DNA from: Cepaea nemoralis
Lineage: Eukaryota > Mollusca > Gastropoda > Stylommatophora > Helicidae
Assembly (NCBI GenBank): GCA_014155875.1
Contig: JACEFZ010022355.1
Span: 124,001-188,000 of the forward strand
DNA: 64,000 nucleotides
Direction of reading: 5' to 3'
Position 1 is the stretch's first letter. Each line of letters opens with the position of its first letter. Positions 1-15,300 of the stretch are shown here, one piece after another. The translations under genes and the position numbers were made by a program. The notes under the pieces were generated by a model. That model had not been told where the DNA came from, did no database searches, and was given only the letters and a program-made list of their open reading frames with translations.

Positions 1-278
1 CTAGTTTACTCCAGAGGAAAAGTAACACCAATAAATCTGGAACAAGACAAGCTGCAGAAATTGCTGGATCAACAAAGCAATGTGCTAACTGTCTGCCTGT
101 CATGGAACTTTGAACCTAGCCCAGTTTCCAACCAAGGCTTAGGGCCTGGTCTGTCCTGCCATGACATTTAGTCTTTAGGCTGTATTTCCTTGCACCAGGA
201 TCAGGCTTGTACCCTCCTAATTGCGCTCCTCCGCCCATAGCAGTTGGCACAATGTGGGGTGTTGGGTTTGGTAAGCTC
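1..278. other. No recognised feature
   Basis: I searched the minus strand for the expected last ABCA exon (VF-NFAK) and found nothing convincing. I see no retroelement motif here. It is presumably intron. Confidence 0.5.
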
Positions 279-735
279 AGACAGTAGACACGGGCTACTA
301 CATTCAGTATGAAATCATTAGACAGTACACAAGGGCTACTACATTCAGTATGACATCATCAGACAGTACACAAGAGCTACTTCAGTCAGTATGACATCAT
401 CAGACAGTACACAAGAGCTACTACAGTCAGTATGACATCAGCAGACAGTATGACATCAGACATAATGAAACCATCAGATAGTATGACATCATCAGACAGT
501 ATGACATCATCAGACAGTATGACATCAGATAATATGACAGCATCAGACAGTATGACATTATCAGACAGTATGACATCATCAGACAGTATAATGTCATTAG
601 ACAGTACACAAGGGCTATGATGATACAGGTCACTTTGACTGCTAGCACTGTGTAGACTTTGACTGCTAGCACTGTGTAGACTTTGACTGCTAGCACTGTG
701 TAGACTTTGACTGCTAGCACTGTGTAGACTTTGGG
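279..735. repeat. Short tandem arrays (about 18 bp, then 24 bp)
   Basis: From 279 to about 616 units of CAGTATGACATCATCAGA mix with longer CAGTACACAAGGGCTAC variants. At 640-735 four copies of a 24-bp unit (core GCTAGCACTGTGTAGAC) follow. Confidence 0.85.
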
Positions 736-825
736 TGATACGGTGAGAAACAGTTCCAATATGCCACAGCAGAGGATTAAACCTGTGGCCAGTAGATTGG
801 TAGGTAAGTGCACTAACTAGTCCTC

Positions 826-3204
826 TCAGTTACAACAAACATAAGCATGAACGATCAGCTCAAACACAGACAGTAGAACAAACATAAGCATGAACGATCA
901 GCTCAAACACAGACAGTAGAACAAACATAAGCATGATTAATCAGCTCAAACACAGACAGTAGAACAAACATAAGCATGAATGATCAGCTCAAACACAGAC
1001 AGTAGAACAAACATAAGCATGAACAATCAGTTCAAACACAGACAGTAGAACAAACATAAGCATGAATGATCAGCTCAAACACAGACAGTAGAACAAACAT
1101 AAGCATGAATGATCAGCTCAAACACAGACAGTAGAACAAACATAAGCATGAATGATCAGCTCAAACACAGACAGTAGAACAAACATAAGCATGAATGATC
1201 AGCTCAAACACAGACAGTAGAACAAACATAAGCATGAATGATCAGCTCAAACTCAGACAGTAGAACAAACATAAGCATGAACAATCAGCTCAAACACAGA
1301 CAGTAGAACAAACATAAGCATGAACAATCAGCTCAAACACAGACAGTAGAACAAACATAAGCATGAATGATCAGCTCAAACTCAGACAGTAGAACAAACA
1401 TAAGCATGAACAATCAGCTCAAACACAGACAGTAGAACAAACATAAGCATGAACAATCAGCTCAAACACAGACAGTAGAACAAACATAAGCATGAATGAT
1501 CAGCTCAAACACAGACAGTAGAACAAACATAAACATTAATGATCAGCTCAAACACAGACAGTAGAACAAACATAAGCATGAACAATCAGCTCAAACACAG
1601 ACAGTAGAACAAACATAAGCATGAACAATCAGCTCAAACACAGACAGTAGAACAAACATAAGCATGAACAATAAGCTCAAACACAGACAGTAGAACAAAC
1701 ATAAGCATGAACAATAAGCTCAAACACAGACAGTAGAACAAACATAAGCATGAATGATCAGCTCAAACACAGACAGTAGAACAAACATAAGCATGAACAA
1801 TCAGCTCAAACACAGACAGTAGAACAAACATAAGCATGAACAATCAGCTCAAACACAGACAGTAGAACAAACATAAGCATGAATGATCAGCTCAAACACA
1901 GACAGTAGAACAAACATAAGCATGAATGATCAGCTCAAACACAGACAGTAGAACAAACATAAGCATGAACAATCAGCTCAAACACAGACAGTAGAACAAA
2001 CATAAGCATGAATGATCAGCTCAAACACAGACAGTAGAACAAACATAAGCATGAATGATCAGCTCAAACACAGACAGTAGAACAAACATAAGCATGAACA
2101 ATCAGCTCAAACACAGACAGTAGAACAAACATAAGCATGAACAATCAGCTCAAACACAGACAGTAGAACAAACATAAGCATGAACAATCAACTCAAACAC
2201 AGACAGTAGAACAAACATAAGCATGAATGATCAGCTCAAACACAGACAGTAGAACAAACATAAGCATGAATGATCAGCTCAAACACAGACAGTAGAACAA
2301 ACATAAGCATGAACAATCAGCTCAAACACAGACAGTAGAACAAACATAAGCATGAACAATCAGCTCAAACACAGACAGTAGAACAAACATAAGCATGAAC
2401 AATCAGCTCAAACACAGACAGTAGAACAAACATAAGCATGAACAATCAGCTCAAACACAGACAGTAGAACAAACATAAGCATGAATGATCAGCTCAAACA
2501 CAGACAGTAGAACAAACATAAGCATGAATGATCAGCTCAAACACAGACAGTAGAACAAACATAAGCATGAACAATCAGCTCAAACACAGACAGTAGAACA
2601 AACATAAGCATGAACAATCAGCTCAAACACAGACAGTAGAACAAACATAAGCATGAATGATCAGCTCAAACACAGACAGTAGAACAAACATAAGCATGAA
2701 TGATCAGCTCAAACACAGACAGTAGAACAAACATAAGCATGAACAATCAGCTCAAACACAGACAGTAGAACAAACATAAGCATGAACAATCAGCTCAAAC
2801 ACAGACAGTAGAACAAACATAAGCATGAACATGATCAGCTCAAACACAGACAGTAGAACAAACATAAGCATGAATGATCAGCTCAGACACAGACAGTAGA
2901 ACAAACATAAGCATGAATGATCAGCTCAAACACAGACAGTAGAACAAACATAAGCATTAATGATCAGCTCAAACACAGACAGTAGAACAAACATAAGCAT
3001 GAACAATCAGCTCAAACACAGACAGTAGAACAAACATAAGCATGAACAATAAGCTCAAACACAGACAGTAGAACAAACATAAGCATGAATGATCAGCTCA
3101 AACACAGACAGTAGAACAAACATAAGCATGAATGATCAGCTCAAACACAGACAGTAGAACAAACATAAGCATGAACGATCAGCTCAAACACAGACAGTAG
3201 AACA
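826..3204. repeat. 43-bp minisatellite, about 55 copies
   Basis: The core is ACAAACATAAGCATGAA followed by either TGATCAG or CAATCAG, then CTCAAACACAGACAGTAG. The two variants alternate in runs. The array ends 17 bp before the donor of the last visible ABCA exon. Confidence 0.97.
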
Positions 3205-3221
3205 TGAAACCTGCATCATAC

Positions 3222-3335
3222 CTGGTCTAGGGTGGTCTGTGATACGCTGTAGTCCTCCACCTGGTACACTCTCTTGGCCTCCTCCATTGTCTGGAAGATT
3301 TTGCTCAGTGACTGACTATCACTGCCAAGTTGGTA
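3222..3335 (-). CDS. ABCA: ABCA exon p: [13 protein letters not shown], last exon seen
   Basis: 114 bp, 38 codons, phase 0. It encodes [20 protein letters not shown] and then the hallmark [13 protein letters not shown]. In the family the next exon starts VF(V/I)NFAK and carries the C-terminus; it is not visible in the remaining 3.2 kb. Acceptor CTTGTTTCAG, donor CAG/GTATGA. Confidence 0.94.
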
Positions 3336-6300
3336 CTGAAACAAGGACACAGATCAGGCAGCAAATACACATGTGCTTTCTTGTTAGCTGCTATGTGATC
3401 AATACAACCTGACAAGGGAAATCACAAATGGCAAAGTCACTCTAGTCAACCAGTTTGTTGTTTGTCCATCAAGAATGATGATGACCATTCATTTCATCCA
3501 GTGGGGTTCAAAGTATGGAGCCGTGACTTCTAAGATGGCTAATAAGACCTATTTTGGCTGAAAATGTGCTTTGAAAATGTGGGCAAAGAATGCTTGATGT
3601 TACAGGAAGAGGATCTCCTGCAATGGTTTTACTGCCCAGCCTTTTTTTCATAGCTCTTGCAGTCCTGTTTGCTTCACAAGTGACTGCACCCTTACATAAT
3701 GATGTGTGCCACGAATTTCGGTCTTTGGCAGCAGACTCCCAAGTGTTGTGATGAATTCCAAAAACTTTTAGTGAGATCTTCAGAGTGTTTTTAAAGCATT
3801 TCCTCTGACCGCCTTGGAGCGTTGACCACAACGCAGCTCACCGTAAAATATGTGTTTAGGAAGCCTGTGATTTGGCATGTGAGTCAAGTGACCAGCCCAG
3901 CGAATCTGATTCTTCATTAGTAAAGTGTGGATACAGGGCATGGACGCTTTTTCTAGGACTTCAGTGTGTGGGATCTTGACTTGCCATTTAATCTTCAATA
4001 GCTTTCTAAAGCAGACTGTGTGGAAATGGTTTAATTTCCTAATGTGTTGCTGGTAAACAGTTCAGGTTTAACAAGCATATAGTAGTGTGGATAATACAAC
4101 TGCTTTGTAGACGTTCAGCTTTGTTTGCAGGCTTATTCCATTTGTCCCACACATTCTTGTACAGTCTGCCAAAGGCCGCACTGGTCTTGGAGATTCTTTC
4201 ATTCACTTCGTCATCAATTGTGGCAGCTTGTGGCACAGTGCTGCCAAGAAAGGTGAATTTGTCCACAACACTTAGTCAACCACTACCCTGTCTAAGGCAA
4301 CCATCACCCTACCTGCTGCAACCACCCACCTGACTGACATAATCACTACACTGAGATACAGCAACCATTACTCTATCTGCTGCAACCACCCACCTGACTG
4401 ACATAATCACTACACTGAGATACAGCAACCATTACTCTACCTGCTGCAACCACCAAACTGACTGACATAATCACTACTCTGAGAAACAGCAACCATTACT
4501 CTACCTGCTGCAACCACCCACCTGACTGACATAATCACTACACTGAGATACAGCAACCATTACTCTACCTGCTGCAACCACCCACCTGACTGACATAATC
4601 ACTACTCTGAGAAACAGCAACCATTACTCTACCTGCTGCAACCACCCACCTGACTGACATAGTCACTACTCTGAGATACAGCAACCATTACTCTACCTGC
4701 TGCAACCACCCACCTGACTGACATAGTCACTACTCTGAGAAACTTACAGCAAACATCACCCTACCTGCTGCAACCACCCACCTGACTGACATAATCACTA
4801 CTCTGAGAAACTTACAGCAAACATCACCCTACTTGCTGCAACCACCCACCTGACTAACATAATCACTACTCTGAGATACAGCAACCATTACTCTACCTGC
4901 TGCAACCACCCACCTGACTGACATAGTCACTACTCTGAGAAACTTACAGCAAACATCACCCTACTTGCTGCAACCATCCACCTGACTGACATAATCACTA
5001 CTCTGAGAAACTTACAGCAACCATCACCCTACCTGCTGCAACCACCCACCTGACTGACATAATCACTACTCTGAGATACAGCAACCATTACTCTACCTGC
5101 TGCAACCACCCACCTGACTGACATAATCACTACTCTAAGATACTTACAGCAACCATCATGCTAACTGAGGTAACCACTGCATTTTCTGAGGTACCCAACA
5201 AACTATTTAAGATAACCACTACCCTGCCTAAAGTAACTGCCACCCTGATTGCTATAACCATCACCCTACCTGAGGTAACCGTTACCAATAATGAAATAAC
5301 CACCATCCTACTAGAGGTATATACCAGCATACCTGAGGCAACCAGTAACCTAACTGAATAACCACTTCAATAACTTAGTAACCACAACCCTAACTAAGGT
5401 AACCCCTTCTCTAACTGAGGTAACCACCACTCTAACTGAGGTAACCACAACCCTCAGGTAACCACTACAATAACTGAGGTAACCACATCCCAAACTTAGG
5501 TAACAACTACTCTAACTGAGGTAACTACTCTAACTGAGGAAACCACTACAATAACTGATGTAACCACTATCCTAACTGAGGTAACCAGTACTCTAACTGA
5601 GGTAACCACAACTCTATTTGAGGTAACCACAATGCTAACTGATTTAACCACAACCCTAACTGAGGTAATGACAACCCTAACTGAGGTAATGACAACCCTA
5701 ACTGAGGTAACCACAACCCTAACTGAGGTAATGACAACCCTAACTGAGATAACCACAACCCTAACTGAGGTAACCACAACCCTAATTGAGGTAAACACTA
5801 CCATAACTGAAGTAACCACTACCTTGAGGTAACCACAACCCTAACTGAGGTAATGACAACCCTAACTGAGGTAATGACAACCCTAACTGAGGTAACCACA
5901 ACCCTAACTGAGGTAATGACAACCCTAACTGAGATAACCACAACCCTAACTGAGGTAATGACAACCCTAACTGAGGTAATGACAACCCTAACTGAGGTAA
6001 TGACAACCCTAACTGAGGTAATGACAACCCTAACTGAGGTAACCACAACCCTAACTGAGGTAATGACAACCCTAACTGAGGTAATGACAACCCTAACTGA
6101 GGTAACCACAACCCTAACTGAGGTAATGACAACCCTAACTGAGGTAACCACAACCCTAACTGAGGTAATGACAACCCTAACTGAGGTAACCACAACCCTA
6201 ACTGAGGTAATGACAACCCTAACTGAGATAACCACAACCCTAACTGAGGTAACCACAACCCTAATTGAGGTAAACACTACCATAACTGAAGTAACCACTA

Positions 6301-9300
6301 CCTTGAGGTAACCACTACCCTAACTGAGGTAACCACTACCATAACTGAGGTAACCACTGCCCTAACTGAGGTAACCACTACTCTAACTGAGGTAACCACT
6401 ACCCTAACTGAGGTAACCATTACTCTAACTGAGGCAAAAACTACTCTAACTGAGGCAAACACTAATCTAACTGAGATAACCACTACAGTACACAAGTACC
6501 TCTAACTGAGGTAACCACTGCCCTGAGGTAACCACTACCCTAACTGAGGTAACCACTACTCTAACTGAGGTAACCACTAATCTACCTGTGGTAACTACTA
6601 CTCTGGGGTAACCACTACCCTAAACGAGGTAACCACTACCCTAACTGAAGTAACCACTACCCTAACTGAAGTAACCACTACCTTGAGGTAACCACTACCC
6701 TAACTGAGGTAACCACTACCATAACTGAGGTAACCACTACCCTAACTGAGGTAACCACTACTCTAACTGATGCAACCACTAATCTACCTGTGGTAACTAC
6801 TACTCTGAGGTAACCACTACTCTAACTGAGGTAACCACTACTCTACTTGAGGTAACCACTACTCTACCTGGGGTAACCACTACTCTAACTGAGGTAACCA
6901 CTACCCTAACTGAGGTAACCACTACCCTAACTGAGGTAACCACTACTCTAACTGAGGTAACCACTAATCTACCTGTGGTAACTACTACTCTGTGGTAACT
7001 ACTACTCTGGGGTAACCACTACTCTAAATGAGGTAACCACTACCCTAACCGAGGTAACCACTACCCTAACTGAAGTAACCACTACCCTAACTGAAGTAAC
7101 CACTACCTTGAGGTAACCACTACCCTAACTGAGGTAACCACTACCATAACTGAGGTAACCACTACCCTAACTGAGGTAACCACTACTCTAACTGATGCAA
7201 CCACTAATCTACCTGTGGTAACTACTACTCTGAGGTAACCACTACTCTAACTGAGGTAACCACTACTCTACTTGAGGTAACCACTAATCTACCTGGGGTA
7301 ACCACTACTCTAACTGAGGTAACCACTACCCTAACTGAGGTAACCACTACCCTAACTGAGGTAACCACTACTCTGACTGAGGTAACTGCTAATGTACCTG
7401 GGGTAACTACTACTCTAACTGAGATAACCACTACCCTAACTGACCTAACCACTACTCTAACTGAGGTAACCACAAACCTGAGCTAACCACTTCCCTACAT
7501 GAGGTAACTACTAGCCTACCTGTAGCATGTTGTGGTGTTTCTCCCTGAGTCTTGCTGATGGGAATGATGAGCTGATAAAATTCATGATGGAAGTCATGTC
7601 TGGACTCTCGCCACTGACACGCAGTATGATGGTGTAACCATTGCCAAATCTGGAAATGCCAGTAAAACCATGTTAAATGAGAAAATATCCAGTTTTACCA
7701 TCAGAGTGAGAATACTCAAAGAGGAATTACCTGTATGAGGGGGCGTCAAATGAAAACCTTAAATGTTTTTCATTTTTGGTGAATATATTCTGAAAAAGTA
7801 AAGAACAAAAATATAATTTTTCGATGTAGTCACAACTGCATTCAAAGCAAGTACTCCAGCGCCAAAAGAGGGCTATGCAGTCTACCAACACCAACATATT
7901 AGACAATATAGCCGGGAAGGTTAACCCGGTCAACAAATGCCCGCAGAAGTTGGATGTGTCGGTATAATAGCGCAAGAACACAGCTCTGCTGTAAACAGGC
8001 ACAACGCAATCATGTCCGGGGGAAAAAAAGCTCCGGATGAACGCAGCAGAAGAAGAAGAAGAAGAAGAAGAAGAACACAATATAGAACATCAATATTTCA
8101 TACTTCAGTGGATTCACATCAGGGCTATGTAGTCACACCAACATATTAGACAAAATAGAACTTCAATATTTCACACTTCAGTGGATTCACATCAGGGTTA
8201 TGTAGTCTAATGACACAAACATAATGTTGTTTGTCTATCACGAATGATGATGACCATTTGACTTCATCCAGTGGGGTTGAAAGTATGGAGCCGTGAGTGA
8301 CATAAACATAACAGACAATATAGAACATCAATGTTTCACACTTCAGTGGATTCACATCAAGGCTATCTAGTCTAGTCACACCAACATAAGACAATATAGA
8401 TCTTCAATGTTTCACACTTTGGTGGATTCACATCAGGGCTATCTAGTCTACCAACACCAACATGTTAGACAATTTAGAACTTCAATGTTTCACACTTCAG
8501 TGGATTCACATCAGGGCTATCTAGTCTAGTAACACCAACATGTTAGACAATTTAGAACTTCAATGTTTCACACTTCAGTGGATTCACATCAGGGCTATCT
8601 AGTCTAGTGACACCAACATGTTAGACAATTTAGAACTTCAATGTTTCACACTTCAGTGGATTCACATCAGGGCTATCTAGTCTAGTCACACCAACATAAG
8701 ACAATATAGATCTTCAATGTTTCACACTTCAGTGGATTCACATCAAGGCTATCTAGTCTACCAACACCAACATGTTAGACAATTTAGAACTTCAATGTTT
8801 CACACTTCAGTGGATTCACATCAGGGCTATCTAGTCTAGTGACACCAACATGTTAGACAATTTAGAACTTCAATGTTTCACACTTCAGTGGATTCACATC
8901 AGGGCTATCGAGTCTAGTGACACCAACATGTTAGACAATTTAGAACTTCAATGTTTCACACTTCAGTGGATTCACATCAGGGCTATCTAGTCTAGTCACA
9001 CCAACATGTTAGACAATTTAGAACTTCAATGTTTCACACTTCAGTGGATTCACATCAGGGCTATCTAGTCTAGTCACACCAACATAAGACAATATAGATC
9101 TTCAATGTTTCACACTTCAGTGGATTCACATCAAGGCTATCTAGTCTAGTCACACCAACATAAGACAATATAGATCTTCAATGTTTCACACTTCAGTGGA
9201 TTCATATCAGGGCTATCTAGTCAACCAACACCAACATGTTAGACAATTTAGAACTTCAATGTTTCACACTTCAGTGGATTCACATCAAGGCTATCTAGTC

Positions 9301-12300
9301 TAGTCACACCAACATAAGACAATATAGATCTTCAATGTTTCACACTTCAGTGGATTCATATCAGGGCTATCTAGTCAACCAACACCAACATGTTAGACAA
9401 TTTAGAACTTCAATGTTTCACACTTCAGTGGATTCACATCAGGGCTATCTAGTCTAGTCACACCAACATGTTAGACAATTTAGAACTTCAATGTTTCACA
9501 CTTCAGTGGATTCACATCAAGGCTATCTAGTCTACCAACACCAACATGTTAGACAATATAGAACTTCAATGTTTCACACTTCAGTGGATTCACATCAGGG
9601 CTATCTAGTCTAGTCACACAAACATATTAGAAGTATAGAACATTAATGTTTCACACTTCAGTAGATTCACATCAGGAGTTTACTAGGTCATAAGCAGTGA
9701 CACTGACTTCATTTCAAACAATACTTCAGTGAAAAGCCATTAGTTTTTGTTGTCAGGAAAGAAGCTGCTTTAAAATATAAGTAAATGTTTAAACCAGCAA
9801 TGTCAACAAAGACTGTAAAAAGTGCATGTACTGGTGTAAAACTATACTAAGTACAGTTAACATGGCACGCACATGTTTGTGCATGCACACACATTTATAT
9901 ATAGTAAACAGGTGTTAAAACAAAGATAAATGAGACCTGGATTTCAAATGCTGAATACTGCCCAAGCACTGGAATGTTCCATTGACCATGATAGCCAGAC
10001 GATTACACAGAGCCTCGCATTCTTCCATGCTGTGAAATATCAATACAAGATCAGAAGTATGACTTCAAGCAGATGCATACTTCACACAGTGAAATACGCC
10101 AAACACAGAGATACACAATGTGACACACTTCACACACAGAGATACACAATGTGACACACTTCAAACACAGAGATACACAATGTGACACACTTCAAACACA
10201 GAGATACACAATGTGACACACTTCAAACACAGAGATACACAATGTGACACACTTCAAACACAGAGATACACAATGTGACACACTTCATACACAGAGATAC
10301 ACAATGTGACACACTTCATACACAGAGATACATAATGTGACACACTTCATATACAGAGATACATAATGTGACACACTTCATACACAGAGATACATAATGT
10401 GACACACTTCATACACAGAGATACATAATGTGACACAATTCATACAAAGAGATACATAATGTGACACACTTCATACACAGAGATGCATAATGTGACACAC
10501 TTCACACACAGAGATACATAATGTGACACACTTCATACACAGAGATACATAATGTGACACACTTCTCGTTATTGGTCGAATGCTGTTTCCATCTCTTGTT
10601 TTATACTGTATTTTATTTCTACACCTTCTATTGTCAAAGATTAAACTGTCGTGCCTTTCATGATCAGGACGGGGTATATACATTCACTAAGGCTCAGGTG
10701 GTGGCAGGGGCGTCACTAGGGGGGTGCGGGGGGTGCAGGCTGCACCGGGTGACACCATCAAGGGGTGACACCAAAATAAAAAAATTGCAAATTTGACAAA
10801 GCAGACATAGCAAAATAACAAAAATTTAACTTTGTCCGAGTTTGTCGAAGTTCATTATTTATGTTTTACCTGAAGTATTGAAGTTATATTGTTCAATTTG
10901 TTTTCTTTCTTATGTCCTTATTAACTTTTTGACTTATTTTACAAACATTACTATATGCGATTATATATGGTACAGGAACACTCGGAAGAAGACCATGGTG
11001 AAAGTCTAGAGGGGTGACACCAAGAGTTTACCGCACTGGGTGACACCAACCCCAGTGACGCCACTGGGTGGTGGCCTCTACAATGCTCAGAGATTGAAGG
11101 CCATGGGGTACCAGCAATCTTGATTGATGATGCAAAGCTGAACATAGTTGATTATTTAACGTATAAAGGATCAGAAGTAAACAATAAATTATCCCTAGAC
11201 CAGGAAACCAACATCAGGATTGGTAAGGCAGCAACAACAATGAACAGGTTAAGAAAATGAGCCTGAGAGAACAGGAAGCTTACTGCCAAAACAAAAGTCC
11301 TGGTCTATCAAGATTGATTGATTGATTAATTGATTTAGGAACCGACATCACAGCATTCGGGACATTCCCATAAGCACTCCGTCCCCATCCTCAGCAGCCA
11401 GCGAAGAGTTCCAGCACTAATAGTTCCAGTAACAATCTGATTATATGTCCGTCTCGCCTTTCCTCTATCAAGACTGTGTCCTTAGTACTCTTCTCTATGG
11501 CAGTGAAACCTGGACAACTTACTCACACAAAGAGAAACGTTTAAACAGCTTTCATATGTGGTGTCTGTGAAGAATACTTGATATTAAGTGGCAAAACAAA
11601 ATCACAAATACTGAGGTATTGGAAAGATCAGGTTGTGTGAAACGGTTTGTTCCATGCTCAGTATTCCTAGACTTAGATGGATAGGACACGTTAAGAGGAT
11701 TGACGATGGTAGAATACCAAAGGATATCTGTTTTTGTGAATTACAGATGGGTAAAAGATCTCGAGGTTGGCCTCTACTACGGTACAGAGATGTATGTAAG
11801 CGGGACATGATTGATACTGCACATTGAGAGCCAGTTGCCGCTGATCGTGTTGCATGGAAGGCAAAGATCAGAAGTGGAATAAAGACAAAGGAGAAAATGA
11901 TTGCTGATAGGTCATAAACTGAGCGTGTGAGACGTCAGATGGTGCATGATCATAGAAATTACTGTATTTTCACCTGCATCAGTTGTGGACAAACATTTAC
12001 CACGTGAATTGGTCTGATCAGTCACATTCGCCACCGCCATGTATTGTAGTTATTATGCCTTTTTTGGAAGCACACTGTAACAAACTATCGTCTGTCAAGA
12101 CAGCCAAGTGTACTTTTACTGTGATAGAATACAAGAAAACAGAGTGGCTTTTCTGTAGTTCTTTAATGCAGTTGTTAAATGTAGTTGCATCTGTGTCTTG
12201 TTGGTTTTAGTGTGATGATGAAGGCTTTCTTGCTGTAACGTCCATTCTGCCACCTGTGATTGTGTTCTTGTCAAGCTGACCAATTCCACTATGTTGTTGA

Positions 12301-15300
12301 TGAACTCTCCTCAGCTATTCACTAACTGACCAATTATCTACAGCAGATGTGTATGTAGAGACAGAAATCACTGGCTGGATGCCAGCTTGCCTTGAAAGGT
12401 ATCATTTATAGTGGTCCAGTATCATAATTAAGCAGGACTGATGTGTATGTAGAGACAGAAATCACTGGCTGGATGCCACCTTGCCTTGAAAGGTATCATT
12501 TATTGTGGTCCAGTATCATAATAAAGCAGGACTGATGTGTATGTAGAGACAGAAATCACTGGCTGGATGCCAGCTTGCCCTGAAAGTTATCACTTATTGT
12601 GGTCCAGTATCATAATAAAGCAGGACTGATGTAATCAGTGACATAAGACCAGCTGACCGTCACCTTGTGCAAACATATACTGACCTGTGTGATGTCAGGA
12701 TGACAGAATGACCTGATTTCACGATGCAATTGATGCAGTTCCACAAGAATCTCCGTGCACCAGGATCCATGCCTGTGGTTGGCTCATCCTGACAAAAGAC
12801 AACATGAAGACATCAAACATGTGACCATCAACATGAAAACATCAAACATGTGACAATCTACCAACTGCATACAATGCCAGCAGTGTAACTGTGGATGTGT
12901 TCCTGCACAAAAATGCTGGCAAATCTCTCTGCACATATTCAGAGTTGTGTGCTCCCTGGTGCCAGAATACAGGCAAATCATGTTGCACACATGCAACAAA
13001 TATCATCATGTTACACACATGCAACAAATATCATCATCATCATCATGTGCCCTGCCCACTGGCAGTCCCTGGGGTTATGGACCCATGCCTGTGATGATAT
13101 TCATGCGACTTTCCCAGCCCATCCAGCATCATTTCTCTCGGCCTGCCCATGCCTGTGATGATATTCATGCTACTGTCCCAGTCCACTCAGCATCATTTCT
13201 CTTGGCCTGCCCATTCCTGTGATGATATTCATGTTACTGTCCCAGTCCACTCAGCATCATTTCTCTCGGCCTGATACTGTGTCATCTGCATAGTGTAGAT
13301 TGTTTATATTATTACCTCCAACTCTGTTACCTGCCTCACTTTGATCTCCCTTATTACTATTTCGCTATAGAGAGAGAGAAAGAGGAGATCTGGTGACAAA
13401 CCACATCCTGGTTTTACTCTTTGCTTTATCTTTCATAATTACCCTCTGTATTTCCAATTTTAATTGCTGCCACTTGTTTCCAGTAAATATTTTTGTATTA
13501 TTATTCTGAGATTTTCCCCATCAACGTTTTAAAATGAGGATTTCAAGATGCAAGATCCACTTCATTGCACTGGGTTTTCACACATATGGCTTGGTCTATT
13601 TCTGCACAGTGGCCTGCCAAAAGCATTGCACAAAGCACGAACTCCGTAGCTTCAGTGACAACCCCCAGCAGTGTCCAATCACATTGCACCCGTGAAACAA
13701 ATGACTGAAGTCTATCTGAAGTGAATACACCTGACTGAAGCTTATCTGAAGTGAATATACCTAAATGATGTCTATCTGAAGTGAATACACCTGACTGAAG
13801 CATATATGAAGTGAATACACCTGACTGAGGCATATCTGAAGTGAATGCACTGACTATACCTGTCTGAAGTGAATACACCTGACTGATGTCTATCTGAAGT
13901 GAATACACATGGCTGAAGCATATCTGAAGTGAAAACTCTCACTGATACCTATCTGAAGTGAATACACCTGACTGACTGCCATGTTGTTGGGTGGTGGTTA
14001 ATTGACTGGCTCTCGTTGTCTGTTGTTGTTGTTTGTCCATCAAGAATGATGATGACCATTCATTTCATCCAGTGGGGTTGAAGGTGTGGAGCCGTGGGTT
14101 CTAAGATGGCTGATAAGGCCTATTTTGGCTCGAAATGTTCTTTGACAATGTGGACAAAGAATGCTTGACGTCTCTGGAGGAGGATTTCCTGCAGTGGTTT
14201 TTCTGTCCTGCCTTTTCTTCACAGCTCTTGCAGTCCTGGTTGCCTCACATATAACTGCACCTTTGCGCAATGATGCACGCCACGAATTTCGGTCTCTGGC
14301 TGCAGCCTCCCAGGTGTCATGATGAATTCCAAAAGCATTCAGTGAAATTTTCAGAGTGTCTTTAAAACGTTTCCTCTGGCCACCTTGGGAGCGTTTACCA
14401 CAACGCAGTTCGCTGTAAAAAATTCGTTTAGGGAGCCTGTGATCTGGCATAGGAGTCAAGTGACCAGCCCAGCGAATCTGATTCTTCATCAGTAGAGTGT
14501 GGATACTGGGTATGGATGCTCTTTCTAGGACTTCAGTGTCTGGAATCTTGTCTTGCCATTTAATCTTCAGTAGCTTTCTTAGGCAGACTGTGTGGAAACG
14601 TCCAACAAAAGGCACTGTTGCATTCAAGTGATTCACCACATGACAAACTGACATTTAACACATTCGTTTCAGGGAGGCAACATATTTTACTCAGTACATC
14701 TCAGGGTACAGCTCCATGCATTGACCAAGCTCATTCTGTTTGATGCGCAACTCTGCCAGCTATCAACTACTCACGAACGCGATCGCAAGACATTGGAAAA
14801 CCGTCTTATCTTCCAATTGGGTTCACTTTCCCCTCATGGCCTCAATGTCCAACACAGTTTTATTTAAGTCCCCTACGCCCCTTATCCACAACCCCCCCTC
14901 CCCCTCCATCTCCGCCATCGTATAGTCCACTTCATAGCCAGTTGTATGTCCTTCGCAGGACGTGGGAGTCACCACCAGCATTATCTCTGCTTTTTGTGAC
15001 TTTGTGGTTGGTTTGCATGGGGTCGTTTCTCATTGCGTTTTTGGCTGCTTCATCGTTATAATCAAGAATGTAGATGCACTTCAAACGTCCGATAAGAATT
15101 CTTGATGAGTGAACATTGTGTGGTTTTATTTCACAATACTTGGAATCAGTCACTCGACATCAAATCTTTAGTTGAATATTAGATGTGTTCGCGCATCAAC
15201 AACCCTGGGCCTGAATGCCGTTTCAAGGTTCGAGGCCGTCTCACATTGCATGTTATCATGTGACCAAATCCTCATGTTTTTCTAACTGCTGGTCGTACTA

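Larger units (their letters stand above)
7863..9682. repeat. 78-bp minisatellite, about 20 copies, with two insertions
   Basis: Core TTCACACTTCAGTGGATTC and CTATCTAGTCTAGTCAC. Units fall into GTTAGACAATTTAGAAC and ATAAGACAATATAGATC types. A SINE (7911-8076) and a short LINE tail (8225-8298) interrupt the first units. Confidence 0.95.

Noticed and set aside
826..3204. CRISPR-like array of regularly spaced repeats
   Set aside because: Units are head-to-tail with no unique spacers, and the DNA is eukaryotic.
5640..6300. CCCTAAC-rich sequence resembling telomere repeats
   Set aside because: CCCTAA occurs only once per 21-bp unit and is not tandem on its own. It is an interstitial minisatellite.
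5496..6311. Frames of TSVRVV and TLTEVTT repeats, Thr-rich and mucin-like
   Set aside because: 21-bp array artefacts, open on both strands and located in an intron.
12895..13222. Plus-strand frames of 82-91 codons
   Set aside because: They run across a short direct repeat and the antisense of a LINE remnant. No conserved domain.
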